Shown in pieces: positions 10,601-18,504 of a stretch of DNA of 64,000 nucleotides; position 1 is the stretch's first letter, and every line of letters starts with the position of its first letter. Below the pieces are notes generated by a model. That model saw nothing but the letters and a program-made list of their open reading frames with translations. It was not told the DNA's origin and ran no database searches. A program made the position numbers and the translations under genes. The DNA comes from Gracilibacillus salitolerans (GTDB taxonomy: Bacteria; Bacillota; Bacilli; Bacillales; Amphibacillaceae): positions 1,612,001-1,676,000 of the forward strand of contig NZ_CP045915.1 in the NCBI RefSeq assembly GCF_009650095.1, written 5' to 3'.

Positions 10601-10762
10601 CACCGATTTGCCATTCCAAATGGAAATGGATTTAACCGTGAAGTAATGATAGATAAAATGGAATTCAATGACGATGGTACAATTAAAGAAATACAACCAA
10701 CATTAGAAGGAATTACGGAACCAGTCTATTTAGATACTAACGATTCCAATCTCATCAGGTGA
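7637..10762 (+). CDS. Secreted protein with two GH43-type catalytic domains
   Basis: Secreted protein of 1041 residues; AGGAGG is well placed before the ATG. Signal peptide about 1-26. Domains in order: atrophied bacterial Ig-like (~35-131); GH43-like propeller A (~135-441), closely similar to the C-terminal domain of the preceding GH59 protein (GVRDPYIIRSPEGDKFYLI); LamG-like sandwich (~450-661); a DUF5018-like beta domain (~662-745); GH43 propeller B (~748-1035). Propeller B shows the classic triad: base D754 in YADPQ, pKa-modulating D867 in AIDPYVF, acid E913 in REGVVVF. GH43 enzymes mainly act on arabinofuranose, xylose or beta-1,3-galactan; the exact activity cannot be read here. The gene has its own terminator and cre site, so it is probably a separate transcription unit. 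Confidence 0.82.
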   Translation: MIRKRSLVVMMSFLMLYNFIVSEEVSGKEELTDKEIVEKIKDSLDIPNADNIRGNITLPTSSDEGASITWESDNPEVINVNEIVNKNYYNTPPGIVTRQKKDTSVMLIATIQYGEVTDKKEVQVTVKAKPKNKKYKAYLMTHFTGEHDIGEQIYFASSEDGLNWEDLNDGAPALTSEVGEKGVRDPYIIRSPEGDKFYLIATDLRIANGKGWGEAQTNGSKSLIIWESTDLVNWSEERMVEVAPSNAGNAWAPETVYDEETGEYVVFWASTTEDENGTFSPPDIYYAKTRDFYTFTEPEIYIDRPGDQHIIDTTIIKDEDTFYRYSADGQITIEKSKQVLGEWSKVGNLEPLGLTNDDVEGPLIFKFNDREEWNLMVDQYATGQGYLPLLTNDLSRGEFTQIGSDEYSLGSSRKRHGSVLPITKEEYRAIKDKWTNEVERPDEKEQNAPILEYTFEETTTEKVIQDQSGNDYHGALRGNATYQEDEVKESQVLYLDGTDDTFAAFPTGFFEGRDTVTISMDIKAETVSGNFFTFTIGKDNQRYMFLRTRENELRNAITVDSWSNEQEVKASTASIENTWMTVDLVITPTSMKMYKDGILLAENNDISISMSDLGTDLLAYIGKSFYSGDQYFKGAFDNVQVYNRALSEEEIQDKSLLSTGIASFELPGQFGLTKIDSVNQSIQVSFKDKDVNLTNITPSISLHTDAEISPSANEPQDFTEAVTYTVTDKDGNTSEWTVEVEVYPTATLPGLYADPQIFVYDDTFYLYPTTDGFEGWSGTQFKAFSSKDLINWEDHGVIIDLATDDVEWATGNAWAPGFAEKDGTFYHYFSANQQIGVAKSSSPTEGFEDALGEPLVARDEYSGQAIDPYVFTDDDGQSYFYWGNGSLWGAKLNDDMVSFAEEPREMTPSNFREGVVVFKRNGTYYLMWSENDTREEDYQVAYATGDSPMGPWTKHDVILSKDLSQGIKATGHHSILNIPDTDDYYIVYHRFAIPNGNGFNREVMIDKMEFNDDGTIKEIQPTLEGITEPVYLDTNDSNLIR

Positions 10763-10800
10763 TGAGGATAAAATATAATCAAAATAATATATTAACGGCT

Positions 10801-10836
10801 AAAAAGCTAGCTAAACAAACGTTTGGCTAGCTTTTT
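10801..10836 (+). terminator. Intrinsic terminator after the double-GH43 gene
   Basis: Perfect 11-bp stem AAAAAGCTAGC / GCTAGCTTTTT with a 14-nt loop, ending in a T run. Confidence 0.85.
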
Positions 10837-11021
10837 AAAATAGTAGTATATTTCGTTTTTGTAAGTGCCCACGATGGGAGAAATGTAGTGAAGTTGTAAG
10901 TATTATAAGTCACTGTGTGATTCCATTATCAACTAAGCTCTGCTCTATTCTTACTAAAAGAAACATTGTATGATAAAATCGGTTTCATAGGCAACGTTAC
11001 TTTTAGATAAGGTGAGATAAA

Positions 11022-12053
11022 ATGAAAAAAAATGTTACCATATACGATATTGCAAATGAGGCTGGCGTGTCGCCTTCCACTGTCTCAAGAGTACTCACTG
11101 GCAAGGAACGAGTAAAACCAGATACGAAGAGCAAAGTATTATCAGTGATTGAAAAATACAACTTTCGACCTAACAGCTTAGCTAGAAGTTTGTTATATAA
11201 GCAATCGAAAATGATCGGAATTGTATTACCCGATATTAATCATCCGTTCTTTTCTACTTTAGTGTTAAAAAGTGAGGCACATGCATTATCATTAGGATAT
11301 ACATCATTTCTGTGTAATTCAATGGACGACCATCAGATCGAATCCAAATACTTACAGAACTTAGTTGATAAACAAGTAGATGGTATTATTTTTCTAGGTG
11401 GTCGTATTAATCAAGTTGAGACTAGCAAAGAACTAGCAGAAGAAATGAATAAAATAAGGGAACGTGTACCGGTTGTGTTTGTCAATGGAGAAATGGAGGG
11501 CGTGGATGCCCACATCGTACAGACAGATGAACACGATGGAATAACAAAAGTAATCGACTTGCTTAAAAATTTTAATCATCAAAAAATTGCATTTCTCGGT
11601 GGGGAAATGGGTATTAGTTCACGAGAAGTGAAATTAAGAGCATATACAGAGGCAATGGAAAAAAATCACCTATCAATCAATCCAAATTGGGTTATGGATG
11701 AAGGATTTGATATTGAATCAGGTGAAGAACTGGCTAACAGACTACTTTATCAAAGTGAGCGTCCGACAGCGATTGTTTGTGTCAATGACTTTGTTGCCAT
11801 CGGAGTGATCAAAACGTTAGATAAATTTGGGCTAAGGGTTCCTGAAGATATATCTGTTGTTGGTTTTGATGATATTTATTTAGCAAAGGATTATCCTCCG
11901 GGAATAACATCTGTCAGTCAAAATTATGAAGTATTAGGGCGAACAGCTGTCGATGTTCTTGTAAAATTAATTAATGGAGAAGAGGCTGAAAAACAAGTAA
12001 TCGTTCCAACAAAATTAATGTTAAGAAACTCATGTCAATTGTTGAAAAAATAA
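11022..12053 (+). CDS. LacI/GalR-family transcriptional repressor
   Basis: Full-length LacI-family regulator (343 residues). The N-terminal helix-turn-helix reads TIYDIANEAGVSPSTVSRVL, followed by the hinge and a periplasmic-binding-protein-like sugar-sensing domain with the usual FDDIYLAKDYPPGITSV segment near residues 285-300. Start at the ATG after AAGGTGAG. It sits between the two secreted hydrolases and the GH35 gene; two near-identical palindromes in the gap before GH35 are the best candidates for its operators. The likely role is sugar-responsive control of the galactosidase, and perhaps of the whole locus; the effector is unknown. Confidence 0.92.
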   Translation: MKKNVTIYDIANEAGVSPSTVSRVLTGKERVKPDTKSKVLSVIEKYNFRPNSLARSLLYKQSKMIGIVLPDINHPFFSTLVLKSEAHALSLGYTSFLCNSMDDHQIESKYLQNLVDKQVDGIIFLGGRINQVETSKELAEEMNKIRERVPVVFVNGEMEGVDAHIVQTDEHDGITKVIDLLKNFNHQKIAFLGGEMGISSREVKLRAYTEAMEKNHLSINPNWVMDEGFDIESGEELANRLLYQSERPTAIVCVNDFVAIGVIKTLDKFGLRVPEDISVVGFDDIYLAKDYPPGITSVSQNYEVLGRTAVDVLVKLINGEEAEKQVIVPTKLMLRNSCQLLKK

Positions 12054-12092
12054 TGAAGTTGACAAAAGGGAAAACATATCTTACCATTGTTT

Positions 12093-12108
12093 TTGAAAAG
12101 GTTTTCAA
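12093..12108. promoter_or_regulatory. Palindromic operator-like site before the GH35 gene
   Basis: TTGAAAAGGTTTTCAA is a 16-bp inverted repeat with 7-bp perfect arms, between the LacI gene and the GH35 gene. Its form suits a LacI-family operator. Confidence 0.45.
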
Positions 12109-12122
12109 GTATTTTAATCATT

Positions 12123-12140
12123 TATGAAACCCATTTCGTA
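12123..12140. promoter_or_regulatory. Putative LacI-family operator, copy 1
   Basis: TATGAAACCCATTTCGTA, 17 of 18 bases identical to the copy at 12215-12232. Each is an inverted repeat TATGAAA-N4-TTTCATA (one mismatch in this copy). Confidence 0.6.
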
Positions 12141-12214
12141 TTTACCTTTCCTATTATCAATATTACTATAATAGGAAGCTTGTTTTACTAGTACTTACGA
12201 TAAGTGAAGATGAT

Positions 12215-12232
12215 TATGAAACCCATTTCATA
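12215..12232. promoter_or_regulatory. Putative LacI-family operator, copy 2
   Basis: TATGAAACCCATTTCATA, perfect 7-bp arms, 42 bp before the GH35 start codon. The 92-bp distance to copy 1 (about nine helical turns) would suit DNA looping by a tetrameric repressor. Confidence 0.6.
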
Positions 12233-12273
12233 AATTTATTTCTTGAAAAAATATATAATTAGGGGGATATAAA

Positions 12274-13995
12274 ATGTTAACTACAAAAGAGGGACAGTTT
12301 TATCTGGATAATAAAGCCTTTCAAATATTATCAGGGGGCATTCATTATTTTCGAGTAGTACCAGAGTATTGGGAAGACCGATTACAAAAGTTAAAAGCTT
12401 TAGGTTTAAATACAGTCGAAACATATATACCATGGAATCTGCATGAACCGAAAAAGGGTACCTTTGATTTTTCTGGCTTGGCAGACATAGAAAAATTTAT
12501 TGAACTAGCTGATCAATTGAATTTATACGTTATTTTAAGACCAGCGCCATATATTTGTGCCGAATGGGAAATGGGAGGCTTACCTTCGTGGTTATTAAAG
12601 GATAAAGATACCGTGTTAAGAAGCAGTCATCCTGTTTATTTACAACATGTTGAAGAGTATTATAATGTATTGCTGCCAAAATTCAAAAAGTATTTATACC
12701 AGAACGGCGGACCTGTAATTGCGATGCAAATCGAAAATGAATATGGTGCATATGGAAATGATCTGAACTATTTAGAGTTTATTAAGAAACAATACGAAAA
12801 ACATGATCTGGATACGTTTTTATTTACCTCTGATGGACCGGAATTCATTGAACAGGGTTCCTTACCGGATGTTACCACAACACTTAATTTCGGTTCTAAG
12901 GTGGAAAGTGCTTTTGCGAAACTAGATAACTATAAACCAAACTCACCAAAAATGGTTGCAGAGTTTTGGATCGGTTGGTTTGACTATTGGTCAGGAGAAC
13001 ACCACACAAGAGATGCACAGGACGCAGCAGATGTCTTTCGAGAATTAATGGAAAGAAATAGTTCTGTTAACTTCTATATGTTTCATGGAGGAACTAATTT
13101 TGGGTTTATGAATGGTGCCAACCATTATGACATCTATTATCCTACGATTACCAGCTATGATTACGATAGTCTATTAACAGAGAATGGAGAGATCACGGAG
13201 AAGTATACCAAGGTAAAAGAAGTTCTAACTGATTACATCGATGTTCCTGATGATTATGTAAGTAAAATAGAAACCAAGAATTATGGAGAAGTAAAATTAC
13301 AAGAATCAGTAAGTGTATTTGACACGCTTTCTTCGATTGGTCGTAAAGTGGAACATGTTGCACCTTTGAAAATGGAAGAAATCGATCAAACATATGGTTA
13401 TATTTTATATAAAACAACGATAAACAGACAAGGTGAATTAGCGTTCAATGTGGATGCGATTCAAGACCGGGCATTTATCTATATAAATGGTGTTTATGTA
13501 GATACAGTGTATAAAAATGATAAGCAAATGGAAAAAACACTGCATTTTCCGCATAAAGAAAATGTATTGGAAATATTCGTTGAAAACATGGGACGGGCTA
13601 ATTATGGTGAACATTTAAGTGATACAAAAGGTCTCATTAAGAACTTGTGGCTGGGTAATCAATATTGGTTTGATTGGGAAATGTATGCCATCGAACTAGA
13701 TTCACTGCCTACTGATTATACAGGAAACGATACTAGATTTCCGCAATTCTTCCGAGGGAATCTAAAGGTAGAAGAGCAGGCAGATACGTTTGTCGATCTG
13801 GAGGGATTTACGAAAGGGAATGTTTTTGTTAATGGATTTAACCTAGGTAGATATTGGAATGCTGTTGGGCCTCAACGAACATTGTATTTACCAGGGCCAT
13901 TATTAAATAAAGGTGATAACGAAATAATTATTTTGGAACTGGAACATACTGTATCCAATTCAATTCAGTTATCGAGTGAACCTAAGTTATCTTAG
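12274..13995 (+). CDS. GH35 beta-galactosidase, cytoplasmic
   Basis: Protein of 573 residues, the normal length for short bacterial GH35 enzymes, with no signal peptide. The TIM-barrel N-terminal domain opens with GGIHYFRVVPEYWEDRL and PWNLHEP; the acid/base candidate is E156 in QIENEYGAYG and the nucleophile candidate is E230 in VAEFWIGWFDYW. Two jelly-roll domains fill the C-terminal half. It should remove terminal beta-linked galactose from oligosaccharides brought in by the ABC importer encoded downstream. The start ATG has AGGGGG before it. Expression is probably controlled through the palindromes at 12123-12232. Confidence 0.93.
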   Translation: MLTTKEGQFYLDNKAFQILSGGIHYFRVVPEYWEDRLQKLKALGLNTVETYIPWNLHEPKKGTFDFSGLADIEKFIELADQLNLYVILRPAPYICAEWEMGGLPSWLLKDKDTVLRSSHPVYLQHVEEYYNVLLPKFKKYLYQNGGPVIAMQIENEYGAYGNDLNYLEFIKKQYEKHDLDTFLFTSDGPEFIEQGSLPDVTTTLNFGSKVESAFAKLDNYKPNSPKMVAEFWIGWFDYWSGEHHTRDAQDAADVFRELMERNSSVNFYMFHGGTNFGFMNGANHYDIYYPTITSYDYDSLLTENGEITEKYTKVKEVLTDYIDVPDDYVSKIETKNYGEVKLQESVSVFDTLSSIGRKVEHVAPLKMEEIDQTYGYILYKTTINRQGELAFNVDAIQDRAFIYINGVYVDTVYKNDKQMEKTLHFPHKENVLEIFVENMGRANYGEHLSDTKGLIKNLWLGNQYWFDWEMYAIELDSLPTDYTGNDTRFPQFFRGNLKVEEQADTFVDLEGFTKGNVFVNGFNLGRYWNAVGPQRTLYLPGPLLNKGDNEIIILELEHTVSNSIQLSSEPKLS

Positions 13996-14267
13996 GAACT
14001 AATATCTACAAAAAATAAAGGAGCTCTTACCTTAACCTTAGAATCTCCACATTCCTCAAGCTTTGCTGTATTAGCAAATGTTTCTGATGAAATGGATTCT
14101 GGAACGGATGGGAATGAAAGTCAGGAGCAACAAAGGGAAGAAAAAGAGCAAGATAACACAGCAAATGATTTACTGGATACAGCAACCAACCTATTCAACA
14201 TTCTATTGGCAGGTGTTTCCTACTAGTTGTTGGAATCAGTGTATGGATCAGAAAAACAGTATCATAA
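13996..14267 (+). pseudogene. 3' remnant of a sortase-anchored surface protein
   Basis: Directly after the GH35 stop, and in the same frame, the DNA reads as a surface-protein tail: a beta-sandwich end (GALTLTLESPHSSSFAVLA), a charged Glu/Gln/Asp-rich spacer, LLDTAT, then a hydrophobic stretch (NLFNILLAGVSY) up to a stop at 14224-14226. Shifting frame at 14223 continues with LVVGISVWIRKTVS and a stop at 14265-14267. This is the layout of a cell-wall sorting signal (LPDTAT-type motif, hydrophobic helix, positive tail), with Pro changed to Leu and one frameshift. A terminator follows at once. The body of the gene is gone; it is clearly not part of GH35, which is cytoplasmic. Confidence 0.6.
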
Positions 14268-14274
14268 TTGGTTT

Positions 14275-14311
14275 AGAGCTAGCTAACATGTTGTTAGCTG
14301 GCTCTATTTTC
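14275..14311 (+). terminator. Intrinsic terminator after the surface-protein remnant
   Basis: A 13-bp stem AGAGCTAGCTAAC / GTTAGCTGGCTCT (one G-U pair) with a 5-nt loop, then ATTTT. It now serves the GH35 gene. Confidence 0.75.
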
Positions 14312-14406
14312 TGTGCGTCTGGCATGGGCTATAACTGGGTATTGTTCACTTTTGGAAAGTCAATTTTCTATTGATAAAAGTAAAAATAATGCTATTTTTA
14401 ACGAAA

Positions 14407-14420
14407 TGAAAGCGTTTATA
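14407..14420 (+). promoter_or_regulatory. cre-like site before the yesL-ABC operon
   Basis: TGAAAGCGTTTATA matches the cre consensus at 13 of 14 positions, 27 bp before the start of the YesL-like gene. Confidence 0.6.
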
Positions 14421-14446
14421 ATTTTGGTATGGAAAGGGGGCACCAT

Positions 14447-15115
14447 ATGCAGTTTGATACATCAAGTGGTTTGTTCAGGATTTGTGAATGGCTATATCGT
14501 CTTGCACTGCTAAATATGCTAGCTATTGGATTTACCTTACTAGGAGGGATAGTACTTGGTTTTTTTCCAGCAATCACCGCCATGTTTGCATTAAATAATA
14601 AATGGATAAAATCCGAGGAATTCTCTGTTCTAAAAGAATTTTGGAAAGTATATAAAAAACAATTTATTAGAAGCAATGTACTTGGAGGACTCATATTAGT
14701 CACTGCTATAGCATTGTATATTGATTTCGCATTAGTTCAGAACTTTAACGGTATTCTATATTATTTAATTCTTAGCAGTAGTGCAACTGTATTAGTATTA
14801 AGCTTTATAGTTTTATTATATGTGTTTAGTTTAATGGCTGAATTTCCTGATATTGGTCTGATAAACCAAATCAAAAGGGCTATTCAGTTAAGTACACTAT
14901 TTCCCTTACAGACGATCTGGATGGGATTATCATTAGTTAGTTTTCTTTTTATTTGTTGGGTGATACCAGGATTTGCTTTTTTATTTTTAGGAAGTGGCTT
15001 AACTTTTATTGCCATGTATTTTAGCAATTTCGCTCTGAAAAGATTGGACAAATACGAAAATTTACCATCTGATGGAAGAATTATAAAGGAAAGAGGTGTT
15101 CTTCATGGCGAGTAA
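14447..15115 (+). CDS. YesL-like DUF624 membrane protein
   Basis: Membrane protein of 222 residues with about five hydrophobic segments and the opening typical of DUF624/YesL proteins (a short polar start, then helices with PAITAMFALNNKW after helix 1). The ATG at 14447 is preferred over one at 14429 because AAAGGGGG lies just upstream of it. YesL-type proteins are nearly always encoded next to carbohydrate ABC importers and YesMN two-component systems, as here; their biochemical role is not established. Its 3' end overlaps the permease gene by 11 bp, which indicates translational coupling. Confidence 0.8.
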   Translation: MQFDTSSGLFRICEWLYRLALLNMLAIGFTLLGGIVLGFFPAITAMFALNNKWIKSEEFSVLKEFWKVYKKQFIRSNVLGGLILVTAIALYIDFALVQNFNGILYYLILSSSATVLVLSFIVLLYVFSLMAEFPDIGLINQIKRAIQLSTLFPLQTIWMGLSLVSFLFICWVIPGFAFLFLGSGLTFIAMYFSNFALKRLDKYENLPSDGRIIKERGVLHGE

Positions 15116-16049
15116 ATCATTTGCGACAGCAGAAGAACTACAAGAATCAACAAAAACAAAGAGAAAATCAAAAATCGAAAAAAGTGAAAATTTCGTCGGA
15201 TTTTTATTCGTTTCACCTATGTTACTAGGTATATCCGTTATTGTGCTATTTCCCATTGTAGCAACATTCATCCTCGCATTTGCCGATTGGAAATTTGTTA
15301 CCGGTATTGATCAGTTACAATGGGTAGGATTGGATAACTTTATCGCCCTAACCAGTGATGAGAAATTTATTAAATCGGTAATCAATAATGCGATCTTTAT
15401 TTTTACCGTTCCGATAACCATGTTATGTGCCCTCTTTTTAGCGGTAATTATTGATAAAAATGTCTATTTAAAAAGTTATTTTAAAGTTGCGTTTTTCATG
15501 CCATATATATCAAGTGTTGTAGCAATTGCAGTTGTATGGCAGGTGCTATTCCATCCATCTCAAGGACCGATTAATCAGGTATTAATGACATTCGGAATTG
15601 AGAATCCGCCAACATGGATTTCAGATCCGAATTTTGCCTTGATTTCGTTAATGATTATTCATATTTGGATTTCAATAGGCTTTAGCTTAATTGTCTATAT
15701 TGCAGGGTTACAGTCTATTCCTAAAGAACTCTATGAAGCTGCGGATATTGATGGTGCTAATAGTTGGTATAAATTTAGAAATATCACGTTTCCATTAATA
15801 TCACCGACCTCATTCTTTTTGTTAATAACAGGGATTATTGCTTCATTTAAAGTATTTGACTTAATCGCAGTATTAACAGAAGGTGGACCATTAAATTCAA
15901 CGACGATGCTTGTGTGGCATTTATATGAAAGGGCATTCCTTGATTTGGATGTTGGTTATGCTTCTGCAATAGCTGTTGTATTATTTTTATTCGTATTTTC
16001 GATCACCATTATTCAGTGGATCGGACAGAAAAAATGGGTGAATTATTAA
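15105..16049 (+). CDS. Sugar ABC transporter permease, MalF/YesP type
   Basis: Integral membrane permease of 314 residues with six predicted helices, of the carbohydrate-uptake CUT1 family. The EAA-type cytoplasmic loop that contacts the ATPase is visible as ELYEAADIDGANSWYKFRNI (about residues 205-225). Start taken as the ATG at 15105, after AAAGAGGTG; a GTG at 15096 is less likely. It pairs with the MalG-type permease that follows 18 bp later and the lipoprotein at 17014. No ATPase gene is present in the cluster. Confidence 0.92.
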   Translation: MASKSFATAEELQESTKTKRKSKIEKSENFVGFLFVSPMLLGISVIVLFPIVATFILAFADWKFVTGIDQLQWVGLDNFIALTSDEKFIKSVINNAIFIFTVPITMLCALFLAVIIDKNVYLKSYFKVAFFMPYISSVVAIAVVWQVLFHPSQGPINQVLMTFGIENPPTWISDPNFALISLMIIHIWISIGFSLIVYIAGLQSIPKELYEAADIDGANSWYKFRNITFPLISPTSFFLLITGIIASFKVFDLIAVLTEGGPLNSTTMLVWHLYERAFLDLDVGYASAIAVVLFLFVFSITIIQWIGQKKWVNY

Positions 16050-16067
16050 GAGAAAGGATGTGTTTAG

Positions 16068-16907
16068 ATGCAAAAGCAAAGAAAATGGGATGTTAAAAAA
16101 ATGATAAGTACGATTATTTTATTCTTTTGCAGTTTGGCATTTTTGCTGCCCTTTATTTGGATGATTTCGACTTCATTAAAAATTGAAGCGGATGTTTTTA
16201 AATATCCAATAGAATGGATTCCGACCAGGTGGAATGCACTTGCAAACTATCAGGAAGTCTGGTTTGGTGATCATCCTTTTTATTTGTATTATTGGAATTC
16301 GATTAAAGTTGCTGTATTTACTACCGCCATTTCTGTAGTAGTATCTTCACTCGCTGCCTATGGATTCTCTAAGGTGCGATTTCCTGCAGGTGCATGGTTA
16401 TTTATCATTGTATTAGCTACTTATATGGTACCGCCACAGGCAAGCTTGGTACCACAGTTTATCTTATACCGTTATTTAGGCTTATTTGACACACATATTG
16501 GTTTGATTTTATTAGGTAGTTTTAGTGTATTGGGAACATTTATGCTTCGTCAATTCTTCATAGGTATTCATAATGACTTTATTGATGCAGCAAAAATAGA
16601 TGGGGCAGGACATTGGCGCATTTTTTGGCAAATCGCACTGCCGATTGTACGTCCTGCAGTGGCAACGTATGCGATCCTTCGTTTTATCTGGACATGGAAT
16701 GATTATCAAAATCCATTAATTTTCTTACGCACAGATGCATTGTATACGATTCAATTAGCCATGCAAAAATTCACAACCATTAATGGTAGCTTTTATACTT
16801 TAATTATGGCTGCAGCCGTATCAGCGATATTACCACTATTAATTGTCTTTATCTTAGGTCAAAAACATGTTATTGATGGTATTGCTTTAGGGGGTGTAAA
16901 AGGATAA
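16068..16907 (+). CDS. Sugar ABC transporter permease, MalG/YesQ type
   Basis: Second permease of the CUT1 importer, 279 residues, with six helices and the EAA loop as DFIDAAKIDGAGHWRIFWQI (about 172-191). Ribosome site AAAGGATG precedes the ATG. It forms the membrane heterodimer with the product of the preceding gene. As in many Bacillaceae CUT1 systems, the ATPase is presumably supplied in trans by a shared MsmX-like protein (family knowledge, not visible here). Confidence 0.92.
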   Translation: MQKQRKWDVKKMISTIILFFCSLAFLLPFIWMISTSLKIEADVFKYPIEWIPTRWNALANYQEVWFGDHPFYLYYWNSIKVAVFTTAISVVVSSLAAYGFSKVRFPAGAWLFIIVLATYMVPPQASLVPQFILYRYLGLFDTHIGLILLGSFSVLGTFMLRQFFIGIHNDFIDAAKIDGAGHWRIFWQIALPIVRPAVATYAILRFIWTWNDYQNPLIFLRTDALYTIQLAMQKFTTINGSFYTLIMAAAVSAILPLLIVFILGQKHVIDGIALGGVKG

Positions 16908-16978
16908 AGTAAAAAAAGTGTCGTCAAAAGTAAAAATAGTGACATGTATTGATGAAATGAATTTGGTAGCATCAAAAG

Positions 16979-16992
16979 TGTAAGGGTTTTCA
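16979..16992 (+). promoter_or_regulatory. Degenerate cre-like site before the binding-protein gene
   Basis: TGTAAGGGTTTTCA would be a perfect cre but for G in place of C in the central CG, a position normally invariant. It may be inactive or bound by another LacI-family protein. Confidence 0.3.
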
Positions 16993-17013
16993 AAAATATT
17001 TGGGGGTATGAAA

Positions 17014-18414
17014 ATGAAAAGTAAGTTGTTGCTCTTATTATTAAGTATGACATTATTCCTTAGCATTATGGTAGCTTGTAGTAGTGATGACGAACCTACT
17101 GCAGGTTCTGATTCTGAAGAAGATAATACTGATCAACAGGAAAGTGAAAATGAAGAGGAAGAAGCAAGTTCTGATGAACCTGTTAAGATTATGTTCCATA
17201 CCCATGGAAATGAAGCTTCTTATAACTGGACTGAAACCATTCCAGCATTTGAAGAAGCGCATCCGGATATCGAGGTGGAAGTAGTCATATTAAGTGAAAA
17301 AGGTGATACAAACGAAGCGTTACAAAAATTAGACCTAGCTGCATCATCTGGTGAGCAATTAGATGTATTGATGTTTAGTGACCCTGCATCATATGCACAA
17401 CGTGTAGACTTAGGAATGGTTGAACCAATTGATGAATTTATTAATGAAGAAGGATATGAAGTGACAGAAGAGTACAAAGTCAATACACAGTTGGGAGATC
17501 AGTATTATGCACTTCCTGGTAAATTTAATCCATGGTACGTACTGGTCAATAAAGACCATTTAGATGAAGCTGGATTAGAAATGCCTACAGATTGGACGTG
17601 GGATGAATATGCTGACTATGCTAACCAGCTAACAACAGATGATCACTATGGAACTTTCTTCCATGGACCACAAAATGGTGGTTGGATGGAGTATTTAAAA
17701 TTATCCTTAGCAAGTAAAGCAGAAGAAACCGAATTATTAAAAGCGGATGGAAGCTCTAACTTTGAAGATCCACTATTTAAGAAAACATTAGAACTTCGTT
17801 GGCAAATGGAGAAAGAAGATCAATCTGCCACACCTTACACAGATATTATGTCACAACAATTACATTATCGAGATACGTTCTTTAATCAAGATGCCAGTCT
17901 CGTTATGATTGGAAGCTGGATGAACACAGAACTTGGTGGTACCGATCAATTCCCGTTAGATTTTAATGTAGGGGTTGCACCGTATCCGAAAAATAATTCG
18001 GATGATGAAGGTGGTTATACGCCGGTTACAACGGACTATATGGCAGTAGCTTCTAATTCTGAACATAAAGAAGCAGCTTATGAGTTCATTCGTTGGTATA
18101 CTACGGAAGGTCAGATTGTTCAAGGTAAAAACATTCCATCATGGAATGGAGTAGGTGATGACGAACTAGAGAATATTGTAGATATTATTTTAGAGGATAC
18201 CAATAATCCAGAAAAAGTAGATAAGGATGCTTTAATTTCAGTATTACAAAATTCGAAAGCATCTAAATTAATTCCACCAGCTCCATACCAGGCAGAAATT
18301 TATCAAATGGCAAATGATGAATATGAAAAACTAATTTATGAAGAACAAAATATCGATGAAACGATTGAATCAATGCATGAACAAGCAGGGGAAATCATTG
18401 AAAATAATCAATAA
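17014..18414 (+). CDS. Sugar-binding lipoprotein of the ABC importer (YesO-like)
   Basis: Extracellular solute-binding protein family 1, 466 residues. Lipoprotein signal peptide with lipobox MVAC, so the mature protein is anchored by an acylated cysteine, followed by a long acidic Asp/Glu/Ser-rich tether (about residues 25-55) and the two-lobed binding fold. The ATG at 17014 is preferred over 17008 because GGGGG sits seven bases upstream. It captures the oligosaccharide for the permease pair encoded just before. The separate small gap and cre-like site suggest that extra transcription of this component may start here. Confidence 0.92.
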   Translation: MKSKLLLLLLSMTLFLSIMVACSSDDEPTAGSDSEEDNTDQQESENEEEEASSDEPVKIMFHTHGNEASYNWTETIPAFEEAHPDIEVEVVILSEKGDTNEALQKLDLAASSGEQLDVLMFSDPASYAQRVDLGMVEPIDEFINEEGYEVTEEYKVNTQLGDQYYALPGKFNPWYVLVNKDHLDEAGLEMPTDWTWDEYADYANQLTTDDHYGTFFHGPQNGGWMEYLKLSLASKAEETELLKADGSSNFEDPLFKKTLELRWQMEKEDQSATPYTDIMSQQLHYRDTFFNQDASLVMIGSWMNTELGGTDQFPLDFNVGVAPYPKNNSDDEGGYTPVTTDYMAVASNSEHKEAAYEFIRWYTTEGQIVQGKNIPSWNGVGDDELENIVDIILEDTNNPEKVDKDALISVLQNSKASKLIPPAPYQAEIYQMANDEYEKLIYEEQNIDETIESMHEQAGEIIENNQ

Positions 18415-18431
18415 ATCTTGAATTGATTCAG

Positions 18432-18445
18432 TTGAAGCGTTTACA
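18432..18445 (+). promoter_or_regulatory. cre-like site before the two-component genes
   Basis: TTGAAGCGTTTACA keeps the core AAGCGTTTACA of cre but mismatches at positions 2 and 3. A weak hairpin (GGGAC/GTCCC, about 18456-18477) follows before the kinase gene. Confidence 0.35.
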
Positions 18446-18504
18446 ATTAAAATAAGGGACGTTAATTCCGTTGTCCCCTGACATTCTTTTAAAGGAGGAT
18501 GATT

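Noticed and set aside
14078..14374. Open frame of 98 codons after the GH35 gene
   Set aside because: It is out of frame with the recognisable surface-protein remnant, runs through the terminator at 14275-14311, and has no ribosome site.
16908..17007. Terminator between the ABC permease and binding-protein genes
   Set aside because: No stable hairpin with a T run was found; only a degenerate cre-like site is present, so read-through is likely.
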